Shown here in pieces: positions 1 through 10,667 of a DNA stretch of 64,000 nucleotides. Both the position numbers and the translations under genes were made by a program. The notes under the pieces are model-generated. The model ran no database searches. It was not told where the DNA came from and was given only the letters and a program-made list of their open reading frames with translations. Every line of letters starts with the position of its first letter. Position 1 is the first letter of the stretch. The stretch covers positions 100,256-164,255 of the forward strand of contig NZ_JRFE01000010.1 of assembly GCF_000756305.1 (NCBI RefSeq), given 5' to 3'. The DNA comes from Myxosarcina sp. GI1. GTDB lineage: Bacteria; Cyanobacteriota; Cyanobacteriia; Cyanobacteriales; Xenococcaceae.

Positions 1-849
1 AGAGAGATCGAAACCAAATCTTCTGAAGAGTTACCAAATTTGGCATCGGTAAAAACTTTGGCGCAAACTATTGAAAATTTTGAAGTTGCGGTTAAAAATC
101 CTCAAAACCCCGAACTTGCTAATAGGGTTGCACCGCCACCTCAGTCGCGGGTGTCAAAGCAAAAACCACTACCGTCTCGTAAGCATGCAAGAAATAATCG
201 GCGTAACATTGCAATTTTGTCTGGTGTAGTTATCATTATCGTGGCAGGGTTTTGGTTTTGGCTATCGCCAGAACCCCTCGGGTTTTTAACTCGGCAGTCT
301 CCACAGCCAGAAATTATCGAGGAAGTTAAAGATCTTCCCGAAGCAACTGTACCCGCTCCAGAAATTGCCGAAAATCCTGTTGTTCCAACCCCAGAACCCC
401 CTCCTGCTACAGAACCTATTGAAGAACGCGAACCAGAAATTCCTAACACTACTATTCCTTTAGAACTAACTGCCCCTGGAGATTCAGAAGAACTATTGCT
501 TAAAACTGTCGAACCGCAGCTACAGTTAACGCCAGAGCAAAGTTTGGTTGCTGCGGTAAGAGAAAGAGTTACCGAAATAACTCAAGACTATTCAGAAAAC
601 CTGATTTTATCAGTGCGAGCCGATTTTATCGACAGTAAGTTATTAATCAATGTTGGTAATGACTGGTACGAACTTAGCGATTCTCGTCAGAGTAAACTAG
701 CAGATGAAATATTGGAGCGATCGCGCAAATTAGATTTTCAAAAATTAGAACTTAAAGATGCTGACGATAATCTGATTGCCCGCAGTCCCGTAGTCGGCGA
801 TCGCGCTATTATCTACAGACAACAGCAGGCGATCGATAGCGAGGATTAA
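1..849 (+). CDS. Single-span membrane protein, 5' end outside window
   Basis: The frame is open from base 1, so the true start lies upstream; the TTG at 40 is only the first possible start inside the window. About 282 residues are visible. One hydrophobic segment (about residues 67-88 of the visible chain) is preceded by a basic stretch, which predicts a cytoplasmic N-terminus. A Pro/Glu-rich linker follows (about 90-155), then a compact acidic C-terminal domain. I do not recognise the family. The layout resembles cyanobacterial proteins with a cytosolic part, one span and an exported domain, but no catalytic motif is visible. Confidence 0.75.
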   Translation, partial: REIETKSSEELPNLASVKTLAQTIENFEVAVKNPQNPELANRVAPPPQSRVSKQKPLPSRKHARNNRRNIAILSGVVIIIVAGFWFWLSPEPLGFLTRQSPQPEIIEEVKDLPEATVPAPEIAENPVVPTPEPPPATEPIEEREPEIPNTTIPLELTAPGDSEELLLKTVEPQLQLTPEQSLVAAVRERVTEITQDYSENLILSVRADFIDSKLLINVGNDWYELSDSRQSKLADEILERSRKLDFQKLELKDADDNLIARSPVVGDRAIIYRQQQAIDSED

Positions 850-910
850 TTTATCATTGCGCCACTTTCTTTTACAATAACTCTGGAGAAATTCATAGGG
901 ATTAGTTAAG

Positions 911-1501
911 GTGGTTAAAAAGTTGAGTAACGAAATCTTAGTCAGTCTGGCTGTAGTCGTAATTTGTGGAGTAGTGCTAATAGTTTCTGTTTTAGTTGGC
1001 AATAGTTCTTCGCAACAGGCACTTGCAGACCAACGACAGTCTACTTATAATTCTCCTCAGTTAATTGCTCGTTCGGTCGCTGGAGGAGATCTCCAGCGCA
1101 TGCGAACGAGCGCTACTCAAAATGCTAGTTCACTAGAGGAAAACAATATGGATATGTCCAATGCCGTTACTACTGATTCGGGACTAAAATATATCGTCCT
1201 GGAAGAAGGTAATGGTGCGAGTCCCGAAACGGGACAAAAAGTAACCGTACACTATACGGGTACTTTAGAAGACGGTACCAAATTTGATAGTTCGCGCGAT
1301 CGCAATCGTCCTTTTTCTTTTAAAATTGGTGTCGGTCAAGTTATTAAAGGTTGGGATGAAGGAGTTGCCGATATGCAAGTAGGAGAAAGACGCACTCTAA
1401 TTATTCCTCCCGAATTGGGCTATGGTGAAAGAGGTGCTGGTGGGGTAATTCCTCCCAACGCAACCTTAATTTTTGATGTGGAACTATTGAAAATTGGTTA
1501 A
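911..1501 (+). CDS. FKBP-type peptidyl-prolyl cis-trans isomerase, membrane-anchored
   Basis: This 196-residue protein starts at GTG 911. An N-terminal hydrophobic segment (about residues 9-31) acts as an anchor or uncleaved signal. A Ser/Gln-rich linker is followed by one complete FKBP domain (about 92-196) with the expected [24 protein letters not shown] and [11 protein letters not shown] blocks. It should catalyse proline isomerisation in the periplasm or thylakoid lumen. Its last 18 bases overlap the 3' end of the convergent DUF4079 gene. The family call is secure; location is inferred from the anchor. Confidence 0.93.
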   Translation: MVKKLSNEILVSLAVVVICGVVLIVSVLVGNSSSQQALADQRQSTYNSPQLIARSVAGGDLQRMRTSATQNASSLEENNMDMSNAVTTDSGLKYIVLEEGNGASPETGQKVTVHYTGTLEDGTKFDSSRDRNRPFSFKIGVGQVIKGWDEGVADMQVGERRTLIIPPELGYGERGAGGVIPPNATLIFDVELLKIG

Positions 1502-2308
1502 ACTCTGTAGGGGTGATTCGTACATCACTCCTACAGTCGTTTCATCAATATTTGAGGCTTTGCAAGATCTTTTTTGAAAATTGCAGCCATACACCGCTGG
1601 TTTTTGCCAACTCAAAGGAACTTCTAATAAATCCCTAGTGCCTGTTATTCCCTGTCCGATAAACAGCAGCAGAGCAAAGCAGTTTAAAGCTACATGGGCA
1701 TAACGCCAACGATTTTTACGGTCTTTATAAATATCTTCGACAATCGCCACCGAAAAAATCATTAATAATGCCGCCGTAATTCCTATATAGTAATGCGACC
1801 AATACCACTCGTTACCCAGACGATAGACCCCGTTTTGACAGCCCAAGATTACCAAACCCATTCCTGCTAGCGTGGCAAATACTCCTCGTCCGAGCTTAGT
1901 TCTAGCGCGATATAGCAAAATCATCGAGGCAATGGTGACAATAAACAATAAAGTAACTAAGGCAACCTGAAACCAATTTAAGGCTTTTTGTTCGGCGAAG
2001 CCACCACTGCCAAACACTACAGAATACGCTAGTGCTACTAGCGTAACTCCCACTACACCCGAAGTTAGCCAGCGTCCAATTTGGACGTGTTCGCGTCCGA
2101 CTACTGGAGGAATTTTGCTTTTACCATTTTTAGTTTGCAATCTACGTTGGCGGGTTTGCCAGGCAAAGTTAGCAACCATACCAATTAATGGAAAAACAAA
2201 AACAACGGCAAGCAAAGGGTGTAATAGTGCAACTATATCTTCGGCTTTTAAATAGGTAAAAGCAAATATTGTTTGAGTTTGAAGCAAATCTATCCAGTTT
2301 GAATTCAT
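1484..2308 (-). CDS. DUF4079 family multi-pass membrane protein
   Basis: This 274-residue protein has about six hydrophobic segments (roughly 28-51, 79-101, 115-133, 144-158, 170-189, 207-222), in the arrangement of the cyanobacterial and plastid DUF4079 family, whose function is unknown. The family-like sequence appears to end near the [11 protein letters not shown] block. The last 35 or so residues look extraneous, and 9-10 of them are encoded by a 28-bp palindromic repeat at 1507-1534. The C-terminus has therefore probably been remodelled by repeat insertion. It is convergent with, and overlaps by 18 bp, the FKBP gene. Confidence 0.85.
   Translation of the reverse strand: MNSNWIDLLQTQTIFAFTYLKAEDIVALLHPLLAVVFVFPLIGMVANFAWQTRQRRLQTKNGKSKIPPVVGREHVQIGRWLTSGVVGVTLVALAYSVVFGSGGFAEQKALNWFQVALVTLLFIVTIASMILLYRARTKLGRGVFATLAGMGLVILGCQNGVYRLGNEWYWSHYYIGITAALLMIFSVAIVEDIYKDRKNRWRYAHVALNCFALLLFIGQGITGTRDLLEVPLSWQKPAVYGCNFQKRSCKASNIDETTVGVMYESPLQSLTNFQ
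1507..1534. repeat. 28-bp palindromic repeat, copy 1
   Basis: The left arm GTAGGGGTGATTCG is followed by a right arm able to pair over about 11 bp with one G-U pair (extended by flanking CT/AG). The element has the same length and core as copies at 14594 and 60051. It lies inside the DUF4079 coding region and just past the FKBP stop, so it may also act as a bidirectional terminator. Confidence 0.75.
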
Positions 2309-2681
2309 ATATTCGATCTCAATCTGACTAATTTTAAATATTTTCTTAGTAAGTTACAGGACAATCGTTAAAACAACCTTAATTTACTTTCGATCGTATA
2401 TATAGAGCGAAAAGAGAATAGTAATTTTTTTGACACTTATACCATTAACGAAGGCAAAAGGCAGAAAGCAGCAAAAATTTAATTGGGAGATTATAAGTTC
2501 CCATTAAATAAATTTTCGTTAAACGCAAAGTAAAGCGCTTTAATAAGGACAGGGCTTATGAAGGTTCGAGGTTTCCAGCTTTGTGTATGTGGGTGTCATT
2601 ATATATTTAGCTACGCCTGTAGTATAAAATATAAAAAAGTGAAATTACTATCTAGCGTTTTGTCTATTTATTAATGAGTCT
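2309..2681. other. Gene-free spacer
   Basis: This 373-bp AT-rich stretch separates two genes that both point away from it. It must hold both promoters, but I cannot place them confidently. The only structure seen is a short imperfect inverted repeat around 2477-2505 (TTAATTGGGA paired with TCCCATTAA). No convincing ORF was found. Confidence 0.5.
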
Positions 2682-3635
2682 ATGCCAATCACTCCACAAA
2701 AAATTGTTTTCTGGCAGAAGCTAGCGATTAGCATTGTGGCAGTTTGCTTAAGCTGCGAACGCGCTTTTGCCGATTCTGCGATCGACAGTGCCGAAATCTA
2801 TCGGGTACGCAATCAAGTAGAACTCAACCGTGGCAATACCAACTGGAAACCCGCTCAGACTGGCGATACTGTCGTTCCTCAAGACAGTGTTAAAACTGGG
2901 GCTAATTCTCGTGCCGAACTGCTGTTTAATGAGGGAACTTTAGTTCGAACTGCTGCGGGAACAGTTTTTCGGTTTCCTCTAGGAAAACGCCGTTTTGAAT
3001 TAACCAGCGGCGCAGCTTTGATTATGATCCGTCCCCAACAAGGAGAAAGTACTATTGTTACTCCCGAAGCCAGAATAGTTACTCAGGGAACAGCTTTATT
3101 TGTCCGACACGATCGCCAACGTAACGCTTCTCTGGTTGGGGTTTTAACCGAAAGTCCCGCAGGTTTGGTCAAAGTTAAAAATGCTAATGGCGAAATAGCG
3201 ATCGAACTGCAAGCAGGTCAGTTTGTTTCCATTGTCAATGGAGTAATTGGTTTGGTCGAGTATTTTGTCTTGCCCATGTTTTATGAAACTACAGAATTGG
3301 CGGTAGGGTTGGCAACGGGGCAAGAAAACGCGCTCGATCGAGAATCTCCAGAAGTACGAGCGACTATTGAAGCAATTCGTGCTGAAGCGATAAATCCCCT
3401 ACAAAATCAGCTGGCATGGCTTGGCAGTTTTTGTCAATTTAATCTCAATCCCGATGACTGGCGACCTTTTTTACAGTTGCTTGGCGTGAATTTACCATCA
3501 CAACCATTACAACTTCAAACTGCCACAACTGACGATCTATTTGTCGTACCGCTACGTTCTCTAGAAGGTTTGTCCTGGTTGAGTAACTATTGTCAGGTCA
3601 AACCACAATCTTTAAACCCACTTAAAAATAGATAA
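2682..3635 (+). CDS. FecR-domain exported protein
   Basis: This 317-residue protein has a signal peptide (residues 1-30, ending in a plausible ...AFA-D cleavage site). A FecR-type domain covers about 40-165 (repeated beta-strand pattern with SRAELLFNEGTLVR and ARIVTQGTALFVRHD). The remaining C-terminal part is cyanobacteria-specific with no motif I recognise. Similar FecR-domain proteins occur as envelope proteins in cyanobacteria. There is no sigma factor or TonB receptor beside it, so a classical iron-dicitrate FecIRA role is unlikely. Confidence 0.85.
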   Translation: MPITPQKIVFWQKLAISIVAVCLSCERAFADSAIDSAEIYRVRNQVELNRGNTNWKPAQTGDTVVPQDSVKTGANSRAELLFNEGTLVRTAAGTVFRFPLGKRRFELTSGAALIMIRPQQGESTIVTPEARIVTQGTALFVRHDRQRNASLVGVLTESPAGLVKVKNANGEIAIELQAGQFVSIVNGVIGLVEYFVLPMFYETTELAVGLATGQENALDRESPEVRATIEAIRAEAINPLQNQLAWLGSFCQFNLNPDDWRPFLQLLGVNLPSQPLQLQTATTDDLFVVPLRSLEGLSWLSNYCQVKPQSLNPLKNR

Positions 3636-3791
3636 TATTATGTAGCGATCGCTTTTCCTTCGGGCTGACTTCGGCTAAAAAACACAGTAGGATCGACTCT
3701 GGATGTAACGAAATTTAGTTAAAAGTTACAGATTATTACTTTGTTTTTAATAAAAGAGACTGTGGTGACGTTCATCTTTTATGTTTTATCT

Positions 3792-4416
<625 letters not shown>

Positions 4417-4510
4417 TTTGTGGAGGCTATGGGAACGATCTGCAAAAGATATACCTAATTGCCAATTGCCAGTTTAATTTTGTTAAAAAGTTATTGATGG
4501 AGAAATCTAG

Positions 4511-5008
<498 letters not shown>

Positions 5009-5069
5009 AAGATAAAAGTAACGTGCTAAAAGCATTATTTTTAGTGCGATCGAATAATTGATTCATGTC

Positions 5070-5190
5070 AATGAAGGCTCTCGATCTGTTGCTTTGACCG
5101 CTAGTTGTGGCTAAATTCGTTGTTTTCAACGAAATAGTTTATAACCTAACAACGGTTTGAGTTGCAGCCTGAGAGCCTTCATTATTTTTT
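5070..5190 (+). terminator. Large stem-loop with T-tract after cpeA (terminator or attenuator)
   Basis: A perfect 13-bp arm at 5070-5082 (AATGAAGGCTCTC) pairs with 5171-5183, enclosing about 88 nt and followed directly by ATTTTTT. Inside it is a second hairpin, TTCGTTG/CAACGAA, at 5116-5133. The shape fits an intrinsic terminator with an elaborate loop. It could limit read-through from the abundant cpeBA message into the chaperone gene at 5262. Regulation is inferred. Confidence 0.6.
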
Positions 5191-5261
5191 GCTAGTATTT
5201 AATAGCTTTAAATGGAATAAAGTTCTGGCTCCAGTAAGATTTAAACTCACCCACATTTTTT

Positions 5262-5879
5262 ATGACCACCGACTCTCTATTTGAAAGATTAAAACATCCC
5301 AATCCTAATTTGAGAAAAAAAGCAATGAGGGAATTAGCTGCGGCTCGTGACGAAAATACCATACCTCGCCTGATGAGTATTTTAAGTGAGGAAGATGTCA
5401 CCTATCGTCGTACGGCGGTCAAGACTTTGGGAGTAATTGGTACTGACGCAGTACCTTTTGTTGTAAAATCTTTATTGAATAGTGATAATGTTACGGTAAA
5501 GTCTAGCTGTGCTAAAGCTCTAGCTCAAATATCCGCACATCATCCCGATCTGCCTTTTCCCGAGGAAGGTATTATAGGTTTAAAACAGGCACTTGACGAT
5601 CCCAACCCTATAGTTAATATTCCTGCTGTAATGGCACTAGGAGAAATTGGCACTACTGCTTTTGAGATTTTAGTTGAGACTCTCAACACTACCGACAATT
5701 TAGCAGTAGCCGTAGCCATTCTCAATGCTCTTGGTTCTATGGGAGATAGCCGTGCCATTGAAGTGTTGAGTAATTTAAGTCAAGACGAAACTGCCGATAC
5801 TTATATCCGTGAGTCTGCTACTAGTGCCTTATCCCGTTTAGAAATGGTCATTCAATATAACACAAAAGATCGAAGCTAA
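5262..5879 (+). CDS. cpeZ: CpeZ-type HEAT-repeat phycoerythrin chaperone/lyase-assisting protein
   Basis: This 205-residue protein consists of short alpha-helical HEAT-like repeats throughout (for example KHPNPNLRKKAMRELA, YRRTAVKTLGVIGTDAV, PIVNIPAVMALGEIG). The length and N-terminal pattern match CpeZ. In Fremyella, CpeZ acts as a chaperone-like partner of the bilin lyases CpeY and CpeF on phycoerythrin subunits. Its position after cpeBA supports this. cpeY, which normally neighbours cpeZ, is absent here. Assignment to CpeZ rather than another E/F-type HEAT protein is strong but not absolute. Confidence 0.85.
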   Translation: MTTDSLFERLKHPNPNLRKKAMRELAAARDENTIPRLMSILSEEDVTYRRTAVKTLGVIGTDAVPFVVKSLLNSDNVTVKSSCAKALAQISAHHPDLPFPEEGIIGLKQALDDPNPIVNIPAVMALGEIGTTAFEILVETLNTTDNLAVAVAILNALGSMGDSRAIEVLSNLSQDETADTYIRESATSALSRLEMVIQYNTKDRS

Positions 5880-6079
5880 TTTTCTAAATAAGAAGCTAAA
5901 AAATTCCAACAGATATCTAGATTTAACGGAACACTAGTTTTGTTTGCAAACTAAGACTCGTGTAAAATATTGCCGTTGCTAACTTAAGATAGAGGAGAGA
6001 AAAGCAGTTTATTTAGTAGCATTAACATTGAAAAGCAAACATACTTCTTATATTATAACTACCATACCGTCTTACTTAA

Positions 6080-7090
6080 ATGTCACAGAGCTTGCAATCC
6101 CATCATGAAAAGATTTTAGTAATTGACGATCGAGAAGATAATTTACAATTGCTTTCAATGTTACTTGACTTATATGGATACCAAGTCAAGTTAGTAAGTA
6201 GCGGTAGCCTGGCTCTCGAACAGATTAAGATAGCACCACCCGACCTCATTTTGCTAGATATAAGTATGCCTGAAATGAGCGGCTATGAAGTATGTAGACT
6301 ACTTAAAAACAATCCCCATACTAACAATATTCCCGTAATTTTTATTAGTGCATCGACCGAAGCTCTAGACAAAATAGAAGCTTTTGAGTCTGGTGGTAGC
6401 GATTATATTACCAAGCCTTTTCAAGTAGAAGAAGTTATCGCCAGAGTTAAAAATCAATTAGAACTATATCGCTTACAAACAGAACTAAAAGTAAAAAATT
6501 CAAGTTTAGAACACGAAATTCGTCAGCGACAAGCAGTTGAAAGTAAATTATTAGAATTAAATCAAAAATTGAGTGCTTTGGCTACTCTCGATGGTTTGAC
6601 TCAAGTAGCTAACCGTCGTCGTTTTGATGAGTTTTTCGAGCGAGAATGGCGGCGTTTGCAAAGAGAAAAACTGCCTCTCGCTATAATTCTTTGTGACATC
6701 GATCATTTCAAACGATACAATGACTATTTCGGTCATCAAGCAGGAGATGAATGTTTGAAGCAAGTTGCTCGCACTATATTTAATGCAGTCAATCGTCCTG
6801 CCGATTTAGTTGCTCGCTACGGGGGAGAAGAATTTGTGGTAATTCTACCCAAGACAATAGGTAAAAATGCTCTGAATGTAGCAGAAAAAATTCGTTTAAG
6901 TGTTGAAAAACTAAAGTTAAACCATCCTCAATCTTCTGCCAGTCAATATGTCTCTCTTAGTTTGGGAGTAGCAAGTGTCGTTCCCAGTCCGAGCTACAAC
7001 CGAGTACAGCTTTTAGAAGCTGCCGATCGCTGTCTTTACGAAGCAAAAGAACGCGGACGCAATCGCGCAGTATTGCGAACGATAGATTGA
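6080..7090 (+). CDS. Response regulator diguanylate cyclase (REC-GGDEF)
   Basis: This 336-residue protein has a receiver domain at about 11-127 (acidic pair near 16-17, phospho-acceptor Asp60, Lys112), a coiled-coil linker at about 130-165 and a GGDEF domain at about 168-334. The active-site motif is GGEEF (248-252), so it should make cyclic-di-GMP from GTP. An RxxD inhibitory site (Arg239-Asp242) sits five residues before it, so product feedback inhibition is expected. It has its own spacer on both sides and no cognate kinase next to it. A link to phycoerythrin genes is only positional. Confidence 0.93.
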   Translation: MSQSLQSHHEKILVIDDREDNLQLLSMLLDLYGYQVKLVSSGSLALEQIKIAPPDLILLDISMPEMSGYEVCRLLKNNPHTNNIPVIFISASTEALDKIEAFESGGSDYITKPFQVEEVIARVKNQLELYRLQTELKVKNSSLEHEIRQRQAVESKLLELNQKLSALATLDGLTQVANRRRFDEFFEREWRRLQREKLPLAIILCDIDHFKRYNDYFGHQAGDECLKQVARTIFNAVNRPADLVARYGGEEFVVILPKTIGKNALNVAEKIRLSVEKLKLNHPQSSASQYVSLSLGVASVVPSPSYNRVQLLEAADRCLYEAKERGRNRAVLRTID

Positions 7091-7167
7091 GGTGTTCGAC
7101 TTTGTATGGCTATAAAAGAACTGGCTAAATCAATACAAAATGCGATCGCCTAAAAAAAATATAGATA

Positions 7168-7275
7168 CTACTTTTTCCAGGGTAATTTGGTTCCCATTTC
7201 TGTAAGTGCCGAGAATACGAGATAGAGAATCAGAACGGCTACGCCTGCAAAAAACAATATCAAATCCTGGTTCAT
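7168..7275 (-). CDS. Small single-span membrane protein (35 aa)
   Basis: An ATG at 7275 reads a 35-residue protein ending at TAG 7168. It starts MNQDLILFFAGVAVLILYL and has one hydrophobic helix (about 5-24), then a short charged tail ending in TKLPWKK. Length and layout resemble the many small subunits or stabilising proteins of cyanobacterial thylakoid complexes. I cannot assign it to a named subunit. The ribosome-binding site is weak. No overlapping gene competes for this region, which supports it as real. Confidence 0.5.
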   Translation of the reverse strand: MNQDLILFFAGVAVLILYLVFSALTEMGTKLPWKK

Positions 7276-7502
7276 CGATTGTCCGCTATAAACTTGTTAG
7301 ATGTTTTTTTAAGTACTTATGGGAAATTAATTACATAGCGATCGCCAAAAAAACGGAGAATATGTTCAATTAGCTTTTATGTCCTGTTTTGATGATAGCC
7401 CTTATAAGAAACTAAAAAGCATTTTTACCGCTTAGATCTACCCATTCTTAATTTACTCGTATAAATTGGTAGCGATAAATTTGTTTTGGTGAAAAAACTT
7501 TC

Positions 7503-8849
7503 ATGGCTACCAACCCAATAGTTACCCAACCTCTTAAAGATCTGGTTGTTGCTGAAAACGCTGCCAATACCACGCTCAATCTATTACAGTATTTTGACGA
7601 TCCTTTTACTACAGGTCAGGTAGCACGTTTTGTACTTGGCGATCGCTCTTTAGGCAATAATGGCGTAACCGATGTACTATTGTTCGACCAAGCTGATGAG
7701 GGTGCGCCTCAGACAGTAGAAAACTTTATTAACTACGTCAACGATGGTGATTATGCCAATTCCATCATCCATCGTTCTATTCCCGACTTTGTAATTCAGG
7801 GGGGAGGATTTACAGTTGAAAATCTGGCAATAGAACCAATTCCCACCGATCCCCCTGTAGCCAATGAATTTAGTGCCGATAGGTCTAATGTCAGAGGAAC
7901 TATTGCAATGGCAAAATTGGGCAGCGATCCCAATAGTGCTACCAGCCAATGGTTTTTTAATCTAGCAGATAATTCAGCTAATCTTGACAGTCAAAATAGT
8001 GGATTTACCGTTTTTGGCGAGGTACTGAGTGAAGAATATTTAGCTACCGTCGATGCTATAGCCGAACTCCCTGTGTTTGACGGCAGCAGTTTTTTTGGTC
8101 AGCCCGCTCTAACCGATTTACCTCTAAATATAGAAGATACAGATAATCCTACTGTAGATGATGACAGCGATTTAGTACGCTTTAATAATGTTACTCTACG
8201 ACAAGAAGATGAACTTGAATTTGAGGTCGTCAGTAACTCCAATCCCGACTTAGTAAACGTAACGGTTGATGAAGGCAAACTCGATCTCGATTATGCCGAA
8301 GATATTGCTGGTGAAGCAGAAATTATAATTCGAGCTACGGATTTGCTTGGAGATTCTGTGGAAGAAACTTTTGAAGTGACGGTAACTCCAAACTTGGGTT
8401 CGACAGTATATCGCTTTCTCAATCAAGATACGGGAACCCATCTGTATACTACTTCTGAAGCGGAACGACAAAATATAATAGACAACTTGCCTAACTATAC
8501 TTCCGAAGGAAAATCTTATGTTAGCGTCGATCCTCTAACAGGAGATCCAGAACCCCAAACAGTATATCGCTTTCTCAATCGGGATACGGGTACTCATTTA
8601 TATACTACTTCTGAAGTAGAAAAAGAGTCAGTAGAAGAGAACTTAAGCAACTTCAATCTAGAAAGTGAATCATTTGCTGCTTACGAAGAACAGCAGCCAG
8701 GAACGATTCCAGTCTATCGTTTTTATAATACCGAGACGGGAGCGCATTTTTACACCCCCTCAGTTGTAGAACGAGATTTTGTTAGAGAAAATTTACTTAA
8801 CTATGACTCTGAGGGAATTGCTTACTATGCCTTTGGCGTATCTGAATAA
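7503..8849 (+). CDS. Cyclophilin-type isomerase fused to cadherin-like and C-terminal triple repeats
   Basis: This 448-residue protein has no signal peptide. Residues about 45-195 form a cyclophilin domain (TVENFINYVNDGDY, IIHRSIPDFVIQGGGF, SQWFFNLADN, FTVFGEVL). Residues about 215-300 look like a cadherin/Ig-like beta-sandwich. The C-terminus holds three copies of a roughly 40-residue unit (about 303, 353, 404) with YRFLN.DTGTHLYT and similar, of the DUF5648 type found in secreted proteins. Proteins of this mosaic type are often extracellular. Export route and substrate are unknown. Confidence 0.85.
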   Translation: MATNPIVTQPLKDLVVAENAANTTLNLLQYFDDPFTTGQVARFVLGDRSLGNNGVTDVLLFDQADEGAPQTVENFINYVNDGDYANSIIHRSIPDFVIQGGGFTVENLAIEPIPTDPPVANEFSADRSNVRGTIAMAKLGSDPNSATSQWFFNLADNSANLDSQNSGFTVFGEVLSEEYLATVDAIAELPVFDGSSFFGQPALTDLPLNIEDTDNPTVDDDSDLVRFNNVTLRQEDELEFEVVSNSNPDLVNVTVDEGKLDLDYAEDIAGEAEIIIRATDLLGDSVEETFEVTVTPNLGSTVYRFLNQDTGTHLYTTSEAERQNIIDNLPNYTSEGKSYVSVDPLTGDPEPQTVYRFLNRDTGTHLYTTSEVEKESVEENLSNFNLESESFAAYEEQQPGTIPVYRFYNTETGAHFYTPSVVERDFVRENLLNYDSEGIAYYAFGVSE

Positions 8850-8946
8850 GATTACTAGCGTCGTATGGCTGTAAAATGAACCAGAGTCATTGATTTTAAC
8901 GAGTTACTGTTGATATATGCAACCAAAGTCGAGTAATTTTTGGTAT

Positions 8947-9720
8947 CTAAACTACTGCTAAAGCTTCTTTCCCGTGCTGTCGCAACAGCTCCATCATTTC
9001 GTCGCGGTAGTCGTGAAAAATAGAATGACGTTTGACGATGGGAGTGCGATTGGGCAGATTAACAGTAACTACCTTTCTTACCGTACCGGGACGAGAACCC
9101 AAGGCAAAGATCCGATTTGAGAGAAAAACGGCTTCCTCGACATCATGGGTAATCATAAAAATAGTAATGCCCGTGCGCTGCCAAAGATCGAGCATGAATT
9201 CGTGCATCGATTCTTTAGTATGGATATCCAAAGCACCAAACGGTTCGTCCATCAACAGTACTTTTGGTTCGGAGACTAGGGCGCGAGCGATCGCCACTCG
9301 TTGTTTCATTCCACCCGATAGCTCATTCGGCAAGGATTGAGCAAATTTAGCGAGTCCCACGACGCTCAAATAATAGCTAGCTTGCTCTCTACGAATCTTG
9401 CCAGGGACGCTTTGTAGCTTGAGTCCAAATTCGGTATTTTCCTGTACGCTCATCCAGGGATAAAGGGTGTAGTGTTGAAACACCATGCCGCGATCGGGTC
9501 CAGGTCCTTTGATGGTTTTGCCATCAAGCTTGACCTCGCCGCTGGTTGGACTATCTAAGCCAGCAATCTGTCGCAATAAGGTAGATTTGCCAGAACCAGA
9601 TGCTCCTACAGCACAAACAAATTCGCTTTTATCGATGGAAATGTTGATATCTTTGAGAACTACCAAGTTTCCTTTCTTGGTATTGAAATGTTTATTGAGT
9701 TTATTAATTTCTAGAAACAT
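8947..9720 (-). CDS. ABC transporter ATP-binding protein (nitrate/sulfonate/taurine type, guanidine locus)
   Basis: This 257-residue nucleotide-binding subunit has Walker A (GASGSGKST, about 39-47), the signature LSGGMKQR and Walker B (VLLMDEPFGALD) intact. It resembles the SsuB/TauB/NrtD group. It is the last gene of a three-gene minus-strand transporter with the permease at 9759 and the binding protein at 10668. The arrangement beside a guanidine hydrolase matches Synechocystis sll1080-sll1082, so guanidine is the likely cargo (inferred by synteny). Confidence 0.93.
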   Translation of the reverse strand: MFLEINKLNKHFNTKKGNLVVLKDINISIDKSEFVCAVGASGSGKSTLLRQIAGLDSPTSGEVKLDGKTIKGPGPDRGMVFQHYTLYPWMSVQENTEFGLKLQSVPGKIRREQASYYLSVVGLAKFAQSLPNELSGGMKQRVAIARALVSEPKVLLMDEPFGALDIHTKESMHEFMLDLWQRTGITIFMITHDVEEAVFLSNRIFALGSRPGTVRKVVTVNLPNRTPIVKRHSIFHDYRDEMMELLRQHGKEALAVV

Positions 9721-9758
9721 TGCTCGAAACCTCCACTTAAGGATTTAGTTAACTTTTT

Positions 9759-10613
9759 TCAACGCTTCTGACTTGCCCACTTACAGGAAACTTTTAAAAG
9801 ATACTGAAAAAACAAGTCAAACAACAGTCCGATCGCGCCAATGACAATCAAGCCCACAAAGATTTCGTCTGTTTTGAGAAAACGACCTGCAACGCTAATT
9901 CGACGACCCAAACCTTCTGTGGCGGCAATCAATTCTGAAACAATTACTAACTGCCAAGCTGCCGCTAAGTTAATGCGGCAGGCATCAATGATTCCTGGCA
10001 AAACGTAGGGTAAAATTACCTGAGTCAGAGTTTCCCAGCGATTACCGCCCAACATATAGGTAGCTTCGATCAGATCTTTGGGCACAAATTTAACTGTATC
10101 CATGACCATTAGAGAGTTAAAGAAAAATACTCCGATAAAAATAAGAGTAATTTTAGGTTCTTCACCAATTCCTAAATACAAAATTAACAGGGGAATGAAG
10201 GCAGGTGCGGGCATATAGCGCATTAAGCCAAAGAGTGGTTCCAATAGAGCGCGAATACTTGGAAAACTGCCCATCAGCACACCAATGGGAATTGACAGGG
10301 CGACAGCAAGCAGGAAGCCAACGCCAACTCGCCAAAGGCTTGCTACCGTATCTTTAAGAAGTTCGCGAGTACCCCACAATCGTGCGAAGGCTTCAATTAC
10401 CTGGCTCGGTGAGGGTAAAAATTTAGGATCTACGTTCCCAAATGCTGTTACTGCCCACCATATCAGTAAGGGAAATGCGATTGAAGTAATTACTAATGCC
10501 GTATAAAGCGGTTTGGGAATATCTTCAGCCAGCCGCCAAAAAACAGTTGGACGAATCGTTTTTGGCTTGATATGGGACTGAATAGATTGAAAAGAAGTAT
10601 TGCTTTGGCTCAT
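9759..10613 (-). CDS. ABC transporter permease (guanidine locus)
   Basis: This 284-residue permease has about six transmembrane helices and the binding-protein-dependent permease loop (EATYMLGGNRWETLTQVILP), which contacts the ATPase. It belongs to the SsuC/TauC/NrtB type. It lies 38 bp upstream of the ATPase gene in the same direction and 54 bp downstream of the binding-protein gene, so the three probably form one transcript. Confidence 0.92.
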   Translation of the reverse strand: MSQSNTSFQSIQSHIKPKTIRPTVFWRLAEDIPKPLYTALVITSIAFPLLIWWAVTAFGNVDPKFLPSPSQVIEAFARLWGTRELLKDTVASLWRVGVGFLLAVALSIPIGVLMGSFPSIRALLEPLFGLMRYMPAPAFIPLLILYLGIGEEPKITLIFIGVFFFNSLMVMDTVKFVPKDLIEATYMLGGNRWETLTQVILPYVLPGIIDACRINLAAAWQLVIVSELIAATEGLGRRISVAGRFLKTDEIFVGLIVIGAIGLLFDLFFQYLLKVSCKWASQKR

Positions 10614-10667
10614 AGTTGATGCAACAGTTTAAAAAAGTATAGTTGCTTAAAAATAAAATTATTGCGG

